A program made the position numbers and the translations under genes. Under the pieces are notes generated by a model. The model had not been told where the DNA came from and ran no database searches. It saw nothing but the letters and a program-made list of their open reading frames with translations. Below, piece after piece: positions 23,497 through 34,453 of a stretch of DNA of 64,000 bases (position 1 is its first letter; each line of letters starts with the position of its first letter). This DNA comes from Stachybotrys elegans. Taxonomy: Eukaryota; Ascomycota; Sordariomycetes; Hypocreales; Stachybotryaceae. The stretch is taken from assembly GCA_020746835.1 (NCBI GenBank), contig JAGPNK010000013.1:1054001-1118000 (forward strand). Direction: 5' to 3'.

Positions 23497-25373
23497 AATT
23501 ACGCGTGGTTGAGGGTTGAGGCGGGAAAAGGAGTCGACGTTACATTTTATTATTGGGGGCTACCAACAGGCCTTGTCGTTCCGTTATCCCCGACAGACCA
23601 AAATCTGACTCAGCCGGGAAATGGAAATGTAGCATGTCTATGTGATATGAGCCATCCGCCTCCTTGCCATGTCGATGCGTTTTCTATTGCGCCGTGATTG
23701 CATCACGATACTCATGATGTTGCGAGGATGAGGTTTCCAGGAGTTGAGAGAAGAAGGTTGCCACGCACAACGAAATACGAAATACGAAGACCTCGGGACA
23801 AGCCGTAAAAGTGATTATTAGCAAGGGGCCTCCACTGCATTTCCCTTCTAGCTCGATGAGGCTCAGCGCCGTGGGTTTCAAGCCCTCTTGGAAGTGCTTA
23901 TCCTAACCCTTGCTTATCTGAAGATGCCTGTCCAGCTGTCGATGTTTGCAGACGTGATTTTCCGGCTTGGCTTGTTTGTCTCTCCTGACTTGCCGACCCT
24001 TTGTTTTGGCCCAGAGTAGCCACGATTCGTCTCCGTGCAATGAGGCTGCGGCACAAGAGCTTCTCATCTCATCATCGACTCGAGGGCCGTTGATCACAGA
24101 CTTGTATTTGTTCGACTTCCCACATGTTGTGGGATTTCCTGTTCATGTGTCCAAATGGGATGCGACTTCAATTTCCTACATAGTTGTATGTTGTGTATTG
24201 TAAAGCCCGGGTCAAAGGTTCTGCTTTGCCACACGCAAAGGGTCCGTTGCAAGATATGCCCTTCCACCTGTACCAATGCCTCGTTTGGCATCCGTTATAT
24301 GCCATTATATGATCAGCTGCGAACCAGATTTTCGTTTCCCGTCTCCAAAGATCCGATGCGCGTGCCCCGTCCAACCAAGATTCTCGAATCACCAAGACTT
24401 TCGTCGTGTCTCCCTCTCAAAGTTCGTCTCGACTGGGCCAGTGACTGATGGAGACCCGTCCTTCATACTGCAACGTCCACCAAGTGGAGCTTTGAGTGTG
24501 CTGTTTAACCATTCTTGCCTCTGCACCGGGTTCAGGACGACCAAGACAACCTTGCAAGGCGACAAGCGAGTCGGAATTGAATCGACCTTGTGGAGAAGAA
24601 AGAGACCTCGGCTGTCCTGTGTGTCCAGCCAGCTCTTGACCCATACGCTATGACACTGTCTGTGCAAAGCGCTACTTTATCCACAGGCTTTGCGTGGCTG
24701 CATTGTCGTTGGCCTGCATCAGGAAACAATGAAGCTGGTGACAAAGACAACCAGGACACGATCAAGACGTCACTGAGAACCCTTCGGCTCTTCCCCCGAC
24801 GGAGCTTTTACCTCTGGATCGCCAGGTGCTTGGTGCCACTCATGTGAAGTTGGGGGCGCTAACGAGCGTTGCGGGTTTAATCAGACAGATTTCGAGCTTC
24901 GCCTCCTCCTCTCCTGGCTCAAGTGGAGCCCGCGGAGGGCCTGTAACCAGTTCTCTGGGTCGAAGCTGCGGCTGACGACCTCCTCCGGAGACGAACCTGG
25001 TATCCGGCCACTGTCATCAACGGGTGCATATGAGATGCGGACGCAAGATCGACAAGCGTGGAGGGGTATCGACCCGAGCTCCAGTGCTTGAGACACGCCG
25101 GCCACAAGTTACTGGAGACGAGGCGCCGGAGACGCCGCAATGCATGCAGTTTCAGTAGCAAAGAGATACGGCGGAGTCTGCGGCCCTGTTGATCCTCCAA
25201 CCTAGTGATGTTTAATGTATACCTAGTCCCTCCCTTCAGCTGTTGGAGGACCCTTTCCCACTTAAATTGTTAGTGACTGTGCGGCAGAGCATCTTTCTTT
25301 TTTCTTGCACATACAGCGCTCGCTCTCCTCGCCAAATCGACGGACGAGCAGAAGCACTCCTTCGCCCCTGGAC
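23497..25373. other. 1.9-kb intergenic region
   Basis: Only short overlapping open frames occur on both strands here, none with family-like sequence. The right end is the promoter of the Pth11-like gene, and the left end that of the glycosyltransferase. No repeat or RNA gene was recognised. Confidence 0.45.
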
Positions 25374-26850
25374 ATGAGCACAGGCTTCGAGTTTCTTCAG
25401 CCCCCGAGGGAACTGACGCCTGCGGAATTGGAGAGCAACCTACCAAAACTCCTGGGCCTATATACGTCCTTTTTCGCGCTCGCCATCATCTCCGTCGTCG
25501 TCCGGCTATACACACGGATATGCATCGTCAAGATAACACACGCAGATGATGTCGTCGTGGCCCTCGCGGGGGTGAGTATTCTTGGTTGGCGCATCGTCGT
25601 GGGCCATTGTAGAGCGAGGCCGATCTCACACTGATTGCTTGGCAATAGGTAATGACCATTTTGTCATTCGTGACATTTGTCAGGCAGGGATATTACGGCC
25701 TCGGCAGGCATTGGCCAGCGCTGACACGGGACAAATGGTCAAGCGTAACCGAACTGGCATGGTTCCAATCAGTTACCCTCGTCCTCGGGGTATCTTTGCT
25801 GAAGATATCCTTGGCCCTTAGTCTCCTACGACTCAGCCAAGCGCGTTGGTACACCATAACACAGTGGGTTCTAATTGGTATGAAAAGAAGATGCGCGTTG
25901 AGCCGTTCATCCATCTTCTAACTGCGAGCAGTCTTCATATGTATGTATACAGCCATGGGAATCATCGTTTTCCTTCTACAATGCCGCCCTCTAAAGGCCC
26001 TGTGGATGCCGGAGCTGCTATTCAGTGGTCAAGCCACGTGCATCGACTTCCGCATCTTCATCAAAATGGGAGTTGCAAACACATGTGCGTGTGGTTCAGT
26101 CTCTCCAGTCATTTAAAGACTAATCTAGTTTCAAGCCTTCAACATTCTCACCGACGTTCTTACGGCTACTCTCCCTATTCCCACTATAGTGAGATTGAAT
26201 ATGCCGCTCAAGACGCGCATGTACTTGATATTCATCCTAGGCCTCGGATACATGTAAGCATCAACCACAGCCACACAAATCCTTTCCCCATGGTTAACCA
26301 GTTACCCAGCGCCGTTGCTTTGGGAATCGTAAAGGCTTTCTTCCAGATTGCCTTCTCCAGCGAGCAAGACGGGCTTTAGTGAGTAGCCCCGGCCATTCTC
26401 TCTATTCTACCGCTAACTCTCTCCGCTCAAGTGAATATAATGTCCAGACATTTGCATTGTAAGTCGCCTGGGAAATGCTTTACGGTCCTCACTAATCACC
26501 TCCTCAGCCTGCAACTCACTGTAGCCACCATGACCGCATGCGCTCCTACCCTTCGGCCGCTTCTGAGCCGCGTTCTGAAACTATCAAGCGGCCGTAGAAG
26601 TTCTCGCGAGTACTACGCCACCATACATACACGACGCCAAAGAACTCAATACCCCATAGAAGATGATACGCCAGACGCGGAGCTTGAGCTAAGGTCACCC
26701 AAATATTCACGTTCCGAATACACCACCACAATAGAAGGGGGGAACGAGGTGTATCCCGAAACTATTGGAGAACGGACCGGCAGCGAGGAGACGATCTTGC
26801 CAGCACAGGCCGGAATTATTAGAACGACACGAATTTCGGTGTCGAAGTAG
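25374..26850 (+). CDS. Pth11-like (fungal rhodopsin-domain) seven-helix membrane protein
   Basis: Seven exons (25374-25571, 25649-25877, 25932-26084, 26136-26253, 26310-26378, 26432-26458, 26508-26850) give 378 residues in frame. The protein has about seven hydrophobic helices. Family hallmarks are RLYTRICIVKITHADDVVV after helix 1-2, GYYGLGRHW, SLLKISLALSLLRLS, CIDFRIFIKMGVANTSFNILTDVLTATLPIP, and ACAPTLRPLLSRVL after the last helix. A hydrophilic tail of about 95 residues follows. Relatives act as surface receptors or sensors, but most are functionally uncharacterised. Exon 6 is only 27 nt, and several introns split conserved motifs. An upstream in-frame ATG at 25305 is an alternative start. 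Confidence 0.88.
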
Positions 26851-27509
26851 ATGGGGCTTGGTGTGAAGTTGCGAACCCTTTGCATTTATGTATAGATCGA
26901 CATCCAGGCAGAGTGCCCGGCGTTAACACGACTGGTTCGAGAATAAGGTAAATGATACCCATTAGCAATCAAACTTTCTGCAAGGTTTTCTCAACAAGAA
27001 TTCAAGAGAATTTCGACGACGTCCCCTCCATCAAAAGATGACAGTAAACGTGTTCCCATTATGATATGAATGTAAACCTTGGGCGGCAACCTTGCTCAAA
27101 GTCGTATGCAATGCGATAGTTCTTGATCATGTGCTCAAATGGGATAAAGATTGTTGGGTTCGAGGGTGGCTCCCTTGACTACATTGTAATTGGCAGGAAA
27201 CTTTGTGGCTGTGGTCATGAGGATATGAAGACTGACTTTGCCACAAATTCTAAACATTCAAGAAGATTCTGACGAGTGAAGCCAGGGGTATAAAGTACTC
27301 TAGGCCCTCCACTATTCCACCTATCAAATCCTCCATCCACTCCGAACAGGAATCTCTGGCACCCTAAGCACCCAGCTTTCATCATCACTCGACTGTCACC
27401 ACTATATCACGACGGTACCATAGAATCCTTCACTCTCACTCAACTTATCCTGGCCGGCACACAAGACCATTGCGAATCCTCAACACCCTACTACCAAGAA
27501 GTTGCTCAC
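26851..27509. other. Intergenic region
   Basis: The region is 659 bp, AT-rich and without a recognisable gene. The right part is the likely promoter and leader of the next gene. Confidence 0.45.
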
Positions 27510-28919
27510 ATGGATCCCTTTGAGTTGCTGGCACCAGAGCTTCGCTTGCGGATCTTGGTTCATCTAAGATCGCCTCGCCGGATATCACAGCTCATGCAGG
27601 CCTCGCCTGCCATGTTGCAACAATATTGTGCATCGAGATTATATATCAAGCGAAGGATTATGGCCCGCGACATGGATGACGAAATGGTACAAGACGCAGT
27701 CGCCATTCTTCAGTTTCCTTCATGGGAATTTTCTGATGCTTACCTATCGACTGCTCACGATCACATGGCATTATGGGCAAACCAACAGCTCCCCAACCCT
27801 CTAAAAAACCACGACAAAGTGCTGCTGGGCGAGCTAGATCAGCTACACAGCCGGCTGATGCTTTTTATTGAGGACTACCTTACAAAAGCTACTGCGGTCT
27901 ACCCCCCTTGAGAGTACCTCTGTCTCTCCCCTTTGCAGCCAAATCAAGATCATTTATGGTTCAAAGGAGAGAAGATATGTTCGAGATTTGACGAATCTGA
28001 TCTTACGAACAGAGAGAGGAGACGGATTCTACGAGCATTCCTACGATATGAACTTATCTGTAAGGATGGCTATACCCGTGGGCTAGAATACTCTCGTGGG
28101 GTATACAATGCTCAGTTTACGGCGGACGAAAGAATGATTCAAAAGGAATTCTCTCCACTATATTGTAAGACAAAGGATGATTACGAAGCCAAGCGTCTTG
28201 AGGCAGAGGCGTTATCTTGCGTTCACGAATACCTCAGGTCCCTCTACGGATCCATTTTCGCACAATGGACCGAGTCGTGGCTCCCAGACATTCCCGCTGG
28301 CTCATTTTGCTCTTCTCCAAGGGGGCTGATATATCCGGATAACGTCTATTTCGATGGTGACGTTTACGCCGCTGACATGGGCTTGATAAGCACCCCGGAG
28401 GTGGGTTCGCCAGGTATATATAACTCAACACACAATGACATCGCCTCAAACCCGGACTATTCGGAGTACACTCGAGGCTGGCACGGTCAATATACAGAAA
28501 CCGCAGCCTTCTTCGGCTTCGACGTCGCTGCTGCGTTCCTCCGGCTCTTTTTCCGTGGAAGGCGAGTACACCCGTGCGACCTTGATGAGTGGTATCAAGA
28601 TCTGAACAACTCAGCCTGGATCACTTACTGGGCGATTTCAAGGATTGGTATTGGGAGATGGGGTGGCTGCTCGCTTGGCGACACAGTTATCTGCCCGACA
28701 GTCCGCCAACGAGCCGATTTCATCTCTGGCCAGCGCGTGCTCATCTACCGTCAACGGGCATGGGTATTCTTTGAGAACTCTCGATTCTACCCGTCGTCTA
28801 GAGCGGAGCCTCATCTTCCAACCGACGATGAGGTCAAGAAATACTACTGGACCTGTAAAGATGGTGGGGAAAAGACAGGAGATTATCTAACTAGGTTGTA
28901 TAGTCGGTCACTGCAATGA
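27510..28919 (+). CDS. F-box-like fungal protein, frame interrupted by one in-frame TGA
   Basis: The frame starts MDPFELLAPELRLRILVHLRS, an F-box-like N-terminus. It continues to IEDYLTKATAVYPP, meets TGA at 27909-27911, then continues in the same frame with EYLCLSPLQPNQ to the stop at 28919 (469 codons in all). From memory, related fungal proteins read YPPREYL at this point, so TGA would replace CGA by one C-to-T change. Alternatively, a 43-nt intron with a weak GTCTAC donor and a TTTGCAG acceptor (about 27898-27940) would remove the stop and keep the frame. The downstream part is rich in aromatic residues (AWITYWAISRIGIGRWGG). No enzymatic function is evident. It may be a recent pseudogene or an intron-containing gene. 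Confidence 0.65.
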
Positions 28920-29295
28920 CACAATAGTCATCAAGACTCGGGGATACAGGAGTTCCCTAATTGGACCGAGGGAGACATCTTTGAGGATTATGCATTTCCA
29001 TTTGAAACAAAGTATTCAAATACATTAACATATGGAATTCCTTGGAAGATATCTCCGTTCTGGAAGTGATCTCAGCAGATCTCCAACGAAGGTAGTACAG
29101 TATTTTCAATGATAACGTATTAAGGTCTTTTATCTACTATAATTAGGGGATCTAACTTTGTCTGAGTAGTGTTGCTAAGATGTGATGAAGGGCGTTGGCC
29201 GGGCCAAAGTGATGATAATGACAATAACCTCAATTAAAACAACAGTGGCAATGGTCGCAAACACAAAGATGAAGAAAATAGATACAATAGCCAAA
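28920..29295. other. Intergenic region
   Basis: AT-rich sequence of about 375 bp between the interrupted F-box-like gene and the decayed ORF, with no gene seen. Confidence 0.4.
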
Positions 29296-29340
29296 GACCA
29301 CGGAGACCACGGAGACCACAGAGACGACGGGGACGACGGA
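29296..29340. repeat. Five 9-bp tandem units (GACCACGGA/GACGACGGA)
   Basis: Units at 29296, 29305, 29314, 29323 and 29332 differ by one or two bases. Read on the minus strand in one frame they encode a hydrophobic Val/Ser run that could be the C-terminal membrane segment of the adjacent decayed ORF. Confidence 0.75.
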
Positions 29341-30420
29341 GACAATAAAGGCCTGGCTGATAGTGAGCTTGATCTCAGCTGGGAGCCATCCATCGGCAGG
29401 CCTCGAGACCGCTGTCGAGCAGGGCACCAGCTGAACACACTAAGGGTTTTGTACGTTTTCCTTCGCTTGATGGGTCGACCGTCGATATGCTTCCGAGTCT
29501 GTCCACGTACGCCAGAGGGTTTTCGTCCGCCTACAAAACAGCGCGGAGCTTCTGCAACACTTGGTTCTAACCGAAAGTGTCGTCACGCGCCCACTCGGCG
29601 TACTCCTCGTGTTGCGTACGGGCACCGGGCGAACTCCGTGCATGCTCGAAAAGGCGAGCATTGAGGGCATCGATGCGCGCCTCTGCATGGTCTGCAGCCA
29701 GCTCTACTGCGTACATCGCAAGCAGCAGGAGGCTGAGCTGGTAGTCGGCCGGAATCTCATTGGCATCCAGCCGCTGCTGCAGCCACGGCAGGTGCTCCGC
29801 CCAGGGAATCCGTGCCATCGAGAGTAGTTCATGGGGGAACAGCTCCCTCAGAACGCCAAAGTAGGCGTTTCGGCGCACATTGTACTGGTCGCACAACTGG
29901 CGGTACTCCTAGCAAATATTCGCGAACTCGTCCTGGTACGCGTCTTCTGGGGGTTGCCGCCTATCATTCGACTGCGCCCAGTTGAACACCCACGCGGCCT
30001 TCTCATTCCTCTTTCGGCCCGCCCAGTTGGTCAAGTCCAACGCTGGTATTACCATCGCTTGGGCTCTGTCGACAGGCGTCACGGCGACAGCCTGATCGGT
30101 GGGAGGGGGAGGAATCCCATCGCCTCAAGATGACTGAGTTCGTGGCTTGGGAGCGATTTATCGACGGTCTAGACTCGGCGATGAGAAGAACCGTCTTCCG
30201 ATCGATGCTGACAGGGCACAGAAGATTGCTGACATTGTCGAGAAGAAGATGTCCCGGAAGGGTCCTCCTTGGAAGGTGATATCTAGTAGGCACGCATTGC
30301 CCACCAGCTGCTTGCAGCGATCCTTCCTGCCGCTTTGGATACGCTGTGATGCTCTTGCTTCGTTTACATTCTTAGGAGGTAGGCAGTGACCTAGAAAGTC
30401 AATAACTAAGCAGCAGTCTA
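29341..30420 (-). pseudogene. Decayed ORF of unknown function with five in-frame stops
   Basis: One minus-strand frame reads as protein for about 1 kb, with segments such as GRKDRCKQLVGNACLLDITF, KRNEKAAWVFNWAQSN, CDQYNVRRNAYFGVLREL and PLAYVDRLGSISTVD. It is broken by TAA (30158-30160), TGA (30125-30127) and TAG at 29909-29911, 29567-29569 and 29531-29533. Each stop is explained by a C-to-T change in a Gln or Arg codon (CAA, CGA or CAG), three or four of them in the CpA context favoured by repeat-induced point mutation. I do not recognise the family. The right boundary is uncertain because the frame runs into a polypyrimidine tract (polypurine on the coding strand). It could be a lone dead gene or a decayed repeat copy. 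Confidence 0.6.
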
Positions 30421-30500
30421 TCTCTTTTTTCTTTTTTTTCTCTCTCTTTTTCTTCTTTTTCTTCTTTTTCTTCTTTTCTTCTTCTCCTCCTTCTTCTTCT
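30417..30500. repeat. Polypyrimidine (TTC/TTTTC) tract
   Basis: About 84 bp of almost pure C/T, dominated by TTCTT units, lies between the decayed ORF and the MDR oxidoreductase promoter. Confidence 0.85.
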
Positions 30501-30751
30501 AATAACTAGGTAAAGGGCTTGTTATGCCTGTCAAGTGAAAAGATAAATAGAATGCAGAGGAATCCCGGACAAGATCTTGGCCCCATCGGTCGGTCCATTC
30601 ACCATGTTGAGCATAACTCGGTTTTCGCCCCATCATTAGCCGTTATTGTTATGGATGAGTGCGGAGCCCGGCCGAGATGCATGAATGACAAGACAACGAG
30701 CTTTTCCACTTCATCTTTCTGTTTCCTCCTTTTCATCAACTCGTCATAGCC

Positions 30752-31828
30752 ATGGCTACCGACACGACAGAAAGTATCCCCGCCACCACATCGGCTCCGG
30801 CATCCACTGAAACGGCCAGCACGATGCGTGCCTGGCAGTTCGCCAGCCCCGGCAGCTTGGCCAAGACGCTCAAGCTCGTCGACAGCGTGCCAAGTCCCGC
30901 ACCTCCCACCGCTGCAGGCCAGATTGTCGTCAAGGTCCTCAGCGCGTCCTTGAACCCTGCCGACTACAAAGTTGCCGACATGGGTCTCATCACCCGCGCC
31001 GTCATTGCGCTTCCCAAGGTCCCGTCGATGGATCTCAGTGGCAAGGTGACGGCCGTTGCCGCCGACGTGACCGACGTCTCGGTTGGCGACTTGATCATGG
31101 CCAGGGTGAACCCTTTAAAGGCGCAGGGCGCGCTCAGCGATGCCGTCCTGCTGGATCGTGACCACTACACTGTGGTTTCACCCACGAGCGATGTGGACCA
31201 GGTTGCCGGCATTCCCACGACAGGTCTCACCGCGTACCAGTGCATTCAGCCTTACGTCAAGGCAGGCGACAAGGTCTTCATCAACGGCGGCTCCGGAGGA
31301 CTAGGCACTGCTGCCGTCCAGATTGCCAAGATCCTCGGCTGCCATGTTACGACATCGTGCTCTACCGGCAAGGTGTCTCTGTGCAAAGAACTTGGCGCGG
31401 ATGAGATTATCGACTACAAGAAGCAAGATGTGGCCGAGTATCTCAAGAAGGGCGGACAGCAGTACAAACTTGTCCTGGACAATGTAGGCAGCGCCATCTC
31501 AACGCTCTACCACGCAACGCGCCACTATATGGTCAAGGACGCGCATTACATCCAAGTCGGCGGCGAATTTTCTCTGGGCGGTATCCTGGATCTGCTGTGG
31601 GCGCAGGTCCGACCGGGATTCCTTGGTGGTGGACGCAGTCGCTATGCCTACAAGGCGACATCGCAGAAGAGAGACGACATGGCGCAACTGGCGACCTGGA
31701 TGGCAGAGGGCAAGCTCAAGGTTGTCATCGACTCCGCCTTTGAGTTTGAGGATGCCGTCAAGGCTGTTGAGAAGCTCAAGGAGGGTTCGAGCACAGGCAA
31801 GATCATCGTGCATGTAAACGCAGCCTGA
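30752..31828 (+). CDS. Quinone-oxidoreductase-like MDR dehydrogenase
   Basis: A single exon of 358 residues. It is a medium-chain dehydrogenase/reductase of the quinone oxidoreductase/RTN4IP1-like subgroup, NADPH-dependent and without structural zinc ligands. The catalytic fold segment SASLNPADYKVADMG lies at about residue 66. The Rossmann motif INGGSGGLGTAAVQIAK lies near 178, followed by GADEIIDYKKQDV. GKIIVHV closes the protein, as is usual in the family. A Thr/Ser/Ala-rich N-terminal stretch of about 25 residues precedes the domain. It lies tail to tail with an SDR gene and near a tautomerase and a bZIP gene, so a joint pathway is possible. The substrate is unknown. Confidence 0.93.
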   Translation: MATDTTESIPATTSAPASTETASTMRAWQFASPGSLAKTLKLVDSVPSPAPPTAAGQIVVKVLSASLNPADYKVADMGLITRAVIALPKVPSMDLSGKVTAVAADVTDVSVGDLIMARVNPLKAQGALSDAVLLDRDHYTVVSPTSDVDQVAGIPTTGLTAYQCIQPYVKAGDKVFINGGSGGLGTAAVQIAKILGCHVTTSCSTGKVSLCKELGADEIIDYKKQDVAEYLKKGGQQYKLVLDNVGSAISTLYHATRHYMVKDAHYIQVGGEFSLGGILDLLWAQVRPGFLGGGRSRYAYKATSQKRDDMAQLATWMAEGKLKVVIDSAFEFEDAVKAVEKLKEGSSTGKIIVHVNAA

Positions 31829-31955
31829 TTGTAAGGAATCAGCTCTTTTGTTTCACAAGTGTTGTATTTCGACGATCTATATCCCTCAATTCACTACATG
31901 TAGCCACCAGCATTAAACCAATTAATAATATGCCTTATATTGCTGCGAGCGCCAA

Positions 31956-33006
31956 TCAGTCCGAGAACGAGAGCTGTTGGTCGATGAATGCCTGGAGAAC
32001 CTCCTTGAAGGGGCGGAACTTGATGCCCAGATTCTCGGCGCCCTTTGTCTCGGTGTTGAGAACGACAGGATTACCACTGACAGGCGCTTTCAGTTGGAAT
32101 CCTTGCTCCGGATATAGAGCCTGCGCAGCAGCAGCAACGTCGTCGTAAGTAGTTCGCTCGCCGTGGAGGATAAATTCTTGGCCCGGCGACGCAGGACCAT
32201 CGACAGCCTTGACCATGGCTTCTGCAACATCTCGAACGTCGACAAAGACGGGATGGTGGAACACGATATTTCCCGTGCGCAGGGTCTGGAGCAGGCCGCC
32301 GTTGACTGCGTCTATTTCCTTGGCGGATTGCTGGATGAGACTGGGTCCGATGACAAAGACGGGGTGAAAGGTCAGGACAGAGAAGCCAGGCTTGTTGGCG
32401 GCGAGCCATTCCTTTGTGGCTTCGTGGGCGAGAATCTTGGACCCGTGGTACTTTGAGCCATGGTCGGCAATATCAGAGTCTACATCCACGGTGTACTTGG
32501 CGCCAGAGTTTTCTGTTTCATGTCAGACGGGTGATTCGCACGTGGAGTGTAGTGAAAGAGGTGCTACCTTTGATGAGTGGTGGGAGGGGAACCCCGGGTG
32601 CCATGCTCCCAAAGGGGGCCAAGGCAAGAATGGAGGAAGTGACGAGGACTCTCTTAATGGAAGGAACCGACTTGGCAGCGTCAAGGATGATCAGGGTACC
32701 CTTGACGGCCGGATCGACATAGTCCGTCTTGAAATCATTACCCTTGCCGGGCATGGGCGATGCGAGGTGAATCACCTGGTCGACGCCCTGGAGCGCAGCG
32801 TCAAAGGCGCCGGGCTTGGTGAAGTCGGGGACGACGGCAAACTCGAGCTTGTCGGCGTGCTTAGAAAACAGGGCCGCTAGCTTCTCCTGCTGGCTCTCGC
32901 GACGAATGGTGAGGCGGACACGGTGGCCCGCTTCTAGAGCGTAGCGGGTGACCCAGGACCCGATGAAGCCCGTGGCGCCTGTGATGAGGACGAGTGAGCT
33001 GGACAT
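31956..33006 (-). CDS. Extended SDR reductase (dihydroflavonol 4-reductase/aldehyde reductase-like)
   Basis: Two exons (33006-32568 and 32512-31956) around a GTAGCA...ACAG intron give 331 residues. The N-terminal NAD(P)-binding motif is LITGATGFIGSWV, HLASPMPGKG follows, and the catalytic YxxxK is YHGSK. The length and features match fungal dihydroflavonol-4-reductase-like, methylglyoxal or aldehyde reductases, which reduce a carbonyl with NADPH in the cytosol. Its promoter is shared with the divergent tautomerase. The leader carries a threefold 15-bp repeat. Substrate unknown. Confidence 0.93.
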
Positions 33007-33042
33007 GGTGGAGGGTATTGCTTATGTGGGGATGATAGATAG

Positions 33043-33087
33043 TGTTGGGATGTGAGATGTTGGAATGTGAGATGTTGGAATGTTTGA
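33043..33087. repeat. Three 15-bp tandem units in the SDR 5' leader
   Basis: Units of the form TGTTGGAATGTGAGA at 33043, 33058 and 33073 differ by one to three bases. They start about 37 bp upstream of the SDR ATG and probably lie in the transcribed leader, since a TATA element lies farther upstream. Confidence 0.85.
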
Positions 33088-33154
33088 GGTGTTGTGCGAT
33101 GTTGGTGGTAATGCTGATGATGATGATACTGGAAGAGACATGAGGAAGTCGTCA

Positions 33155-33162
33155 TATTTATA
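33155..33162 (-). promoter_or_regulatory. TATA element of the SDR gene
   Basis: TATAAATA on the minus strand lies about 150 bp upstream of the SDR ATG at 33006, in a 489-bp promoter shared with the tautomerase gene. Confidence 0.45.
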
Positions 33163-33495
33163 CATAACATTCATACGCCGTACCATCAAGACACATGCTG
33201 AGTGTAATATTTCCAATTTGTAATCTGGTTGTTTCCAAGCAGACCAGGGAGTAGAAGATTAGAATTCCATCAGGTGCTTATGACCTTATGACTGCAGTGG
33301 CAGCTGAGTGGGTGCCATTATTCAAGGAGCTGAAACTTATATAACTTTACCGACTTGCAGGACACGCTAACCTGCTCTCACTCAGCCCCCATGATTATTA
33401 AATAGCAGGCACTCGTAAAAGAATTCCAATTCCAATGTGCCCTGCATCTCATCCAGAATCTTCCAGTCTCTTACCATCATAATTCTCAAGCTACA

Positions 33496-33942
33496 ATGCC
33501 TCTCTGGATCGTCTACCACCCAGAAGACACCTTTGTCGACACGGCGTCAAAGGAGGCATTCTCCAAAGACATCACGTCCTACTACACAAAGAACGATATC
33601 CCGGCCTTTTATGTCGTGGTCAACTTCATCGCTATCCCGACCGGGTCAACCTGGGTCGGTGGTAAAATACCCGAGAAGCCCTTCATCCGGCTGACGATTG
33701 ATCACCTCGCCCGCACCGTGCCGCCAGAGAGGTTCCAGCCGATGACGGCGCATCTGAATGCGCTCATGAAGCCGCACATCACTGACAAAGGCTACGACCA
33801 CGAGTTTCACATTACGCAGAGCGAGAAGGACCTCTGGAGAATCAACGGCTTGATCCCTCCGCCTTTTGAGAGCGAGGCCCGGGAGACGTGGTTTCGCCTG
33901 GACAAGCCTGTGCCATACGAGGGGCATCCCGAGTTTGCCTAG
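33496..33942 (+). CDS. Tautomerase-superfamily protein (Tautomerase_3, cis-CaaD-like)
   Basis: A single exon of 148 residues. The start MPLWIVYHPEDTF would leave Pro as residue 1 after Met removal, the catalytic base of this superfamily. VVVNFIAIPTGSTWVGGK and IRLTIDHLARTVPPERF correspond to the beta strand and the Arg-bearing segment of cis-3-chloroacrylic acid dehalogenase-like proteins, and the length fits the fused-dimer type. The natural substrate of the fungal family is mostly unknown. Tautomerisation or hydration of an unsaturated acid is plausible. The neighbouring reductases and bZIP regulator suggest a small catabolic or detoxification unit. Confidence 0.88.
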   Translation: MPLWIVYHPEDTFVDTASKEAFSKDITSYYTKNDIPAFYVVVNFIAIPTGSTWVGGKIPEKPFIRLTIDHLARTVPPERFQPMTAHLNALMKPHITDKGYDHEFHITQSEKDLWRINGLIPPPFESEARETWFRLDKPVPYEGHPEFA

Positions 33943-34453
33943 TAGGGCTGCTATTACACGTATGGGTGCAATGTTGATAGGGAATACCGGGCGATAACTG
34001 CGCCCCAGAAGAGATCAACATGGCAAGGCGGTGTGAATAGATTTGCTTACAATGCATGGCTGAATATTAATCAATCATTCCATCACCTTCCCTGCTCCCA
34101 TAGGCCCTGACCTCGAACAAAGTCTGATGCATCAGACCGTTGTTACATCTAGATAAATGAAATGTAGTCTAACAGATTAATCCTTAGGCTCTGGATTAAT
34201 CGATTAGACCGCTTACTCCCTCAGTAACTAGAAACATAGCTTATACTGGCCATATTCTAGGGCGGTACTAAGCGTTCCAGTGCCTTCGAAAGACCTGGCT
34301 ACTATTATTAGTGAGCCTCTGGCTGGATCGGGACGTGGCGCTTGAGTCGGGATTCTTACAAAATCGCTCCGGAGCCCCCACCGCCATCTCACACATGACA
34401 CCAACAGCGAGCTACAAAGGATTGAAGCGTACCGTAACGTCGTTTGCATCGAT
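33943..34453. other. Intergenic region
   Basis: 511 bp between the tautomerase stop and the bZIP start. No gene seen; the right part is the bZIP promoter. Confidence 0.45.

Larger units (their letters stand above)
33007..33495. promoter_or_regulatory. Bidirectional promoter region between SDR and tautomerase
   Basis: The SDR (minus) and tautomerase (plus) genes start at opposite ends of this 489-bp gap. It holds the SDR TATA element and leader repeats, plus a TTATATAA near 33337-33344 that may serve the tautomerase. Co-regulation is inferred from the arrangement. Confidence 0.45.

Noticed and set aside
27150..27180. GGTTCGAG string resembling a tRNA B box
   Set aside because: No cloverleaf or A box can be assembled around it.
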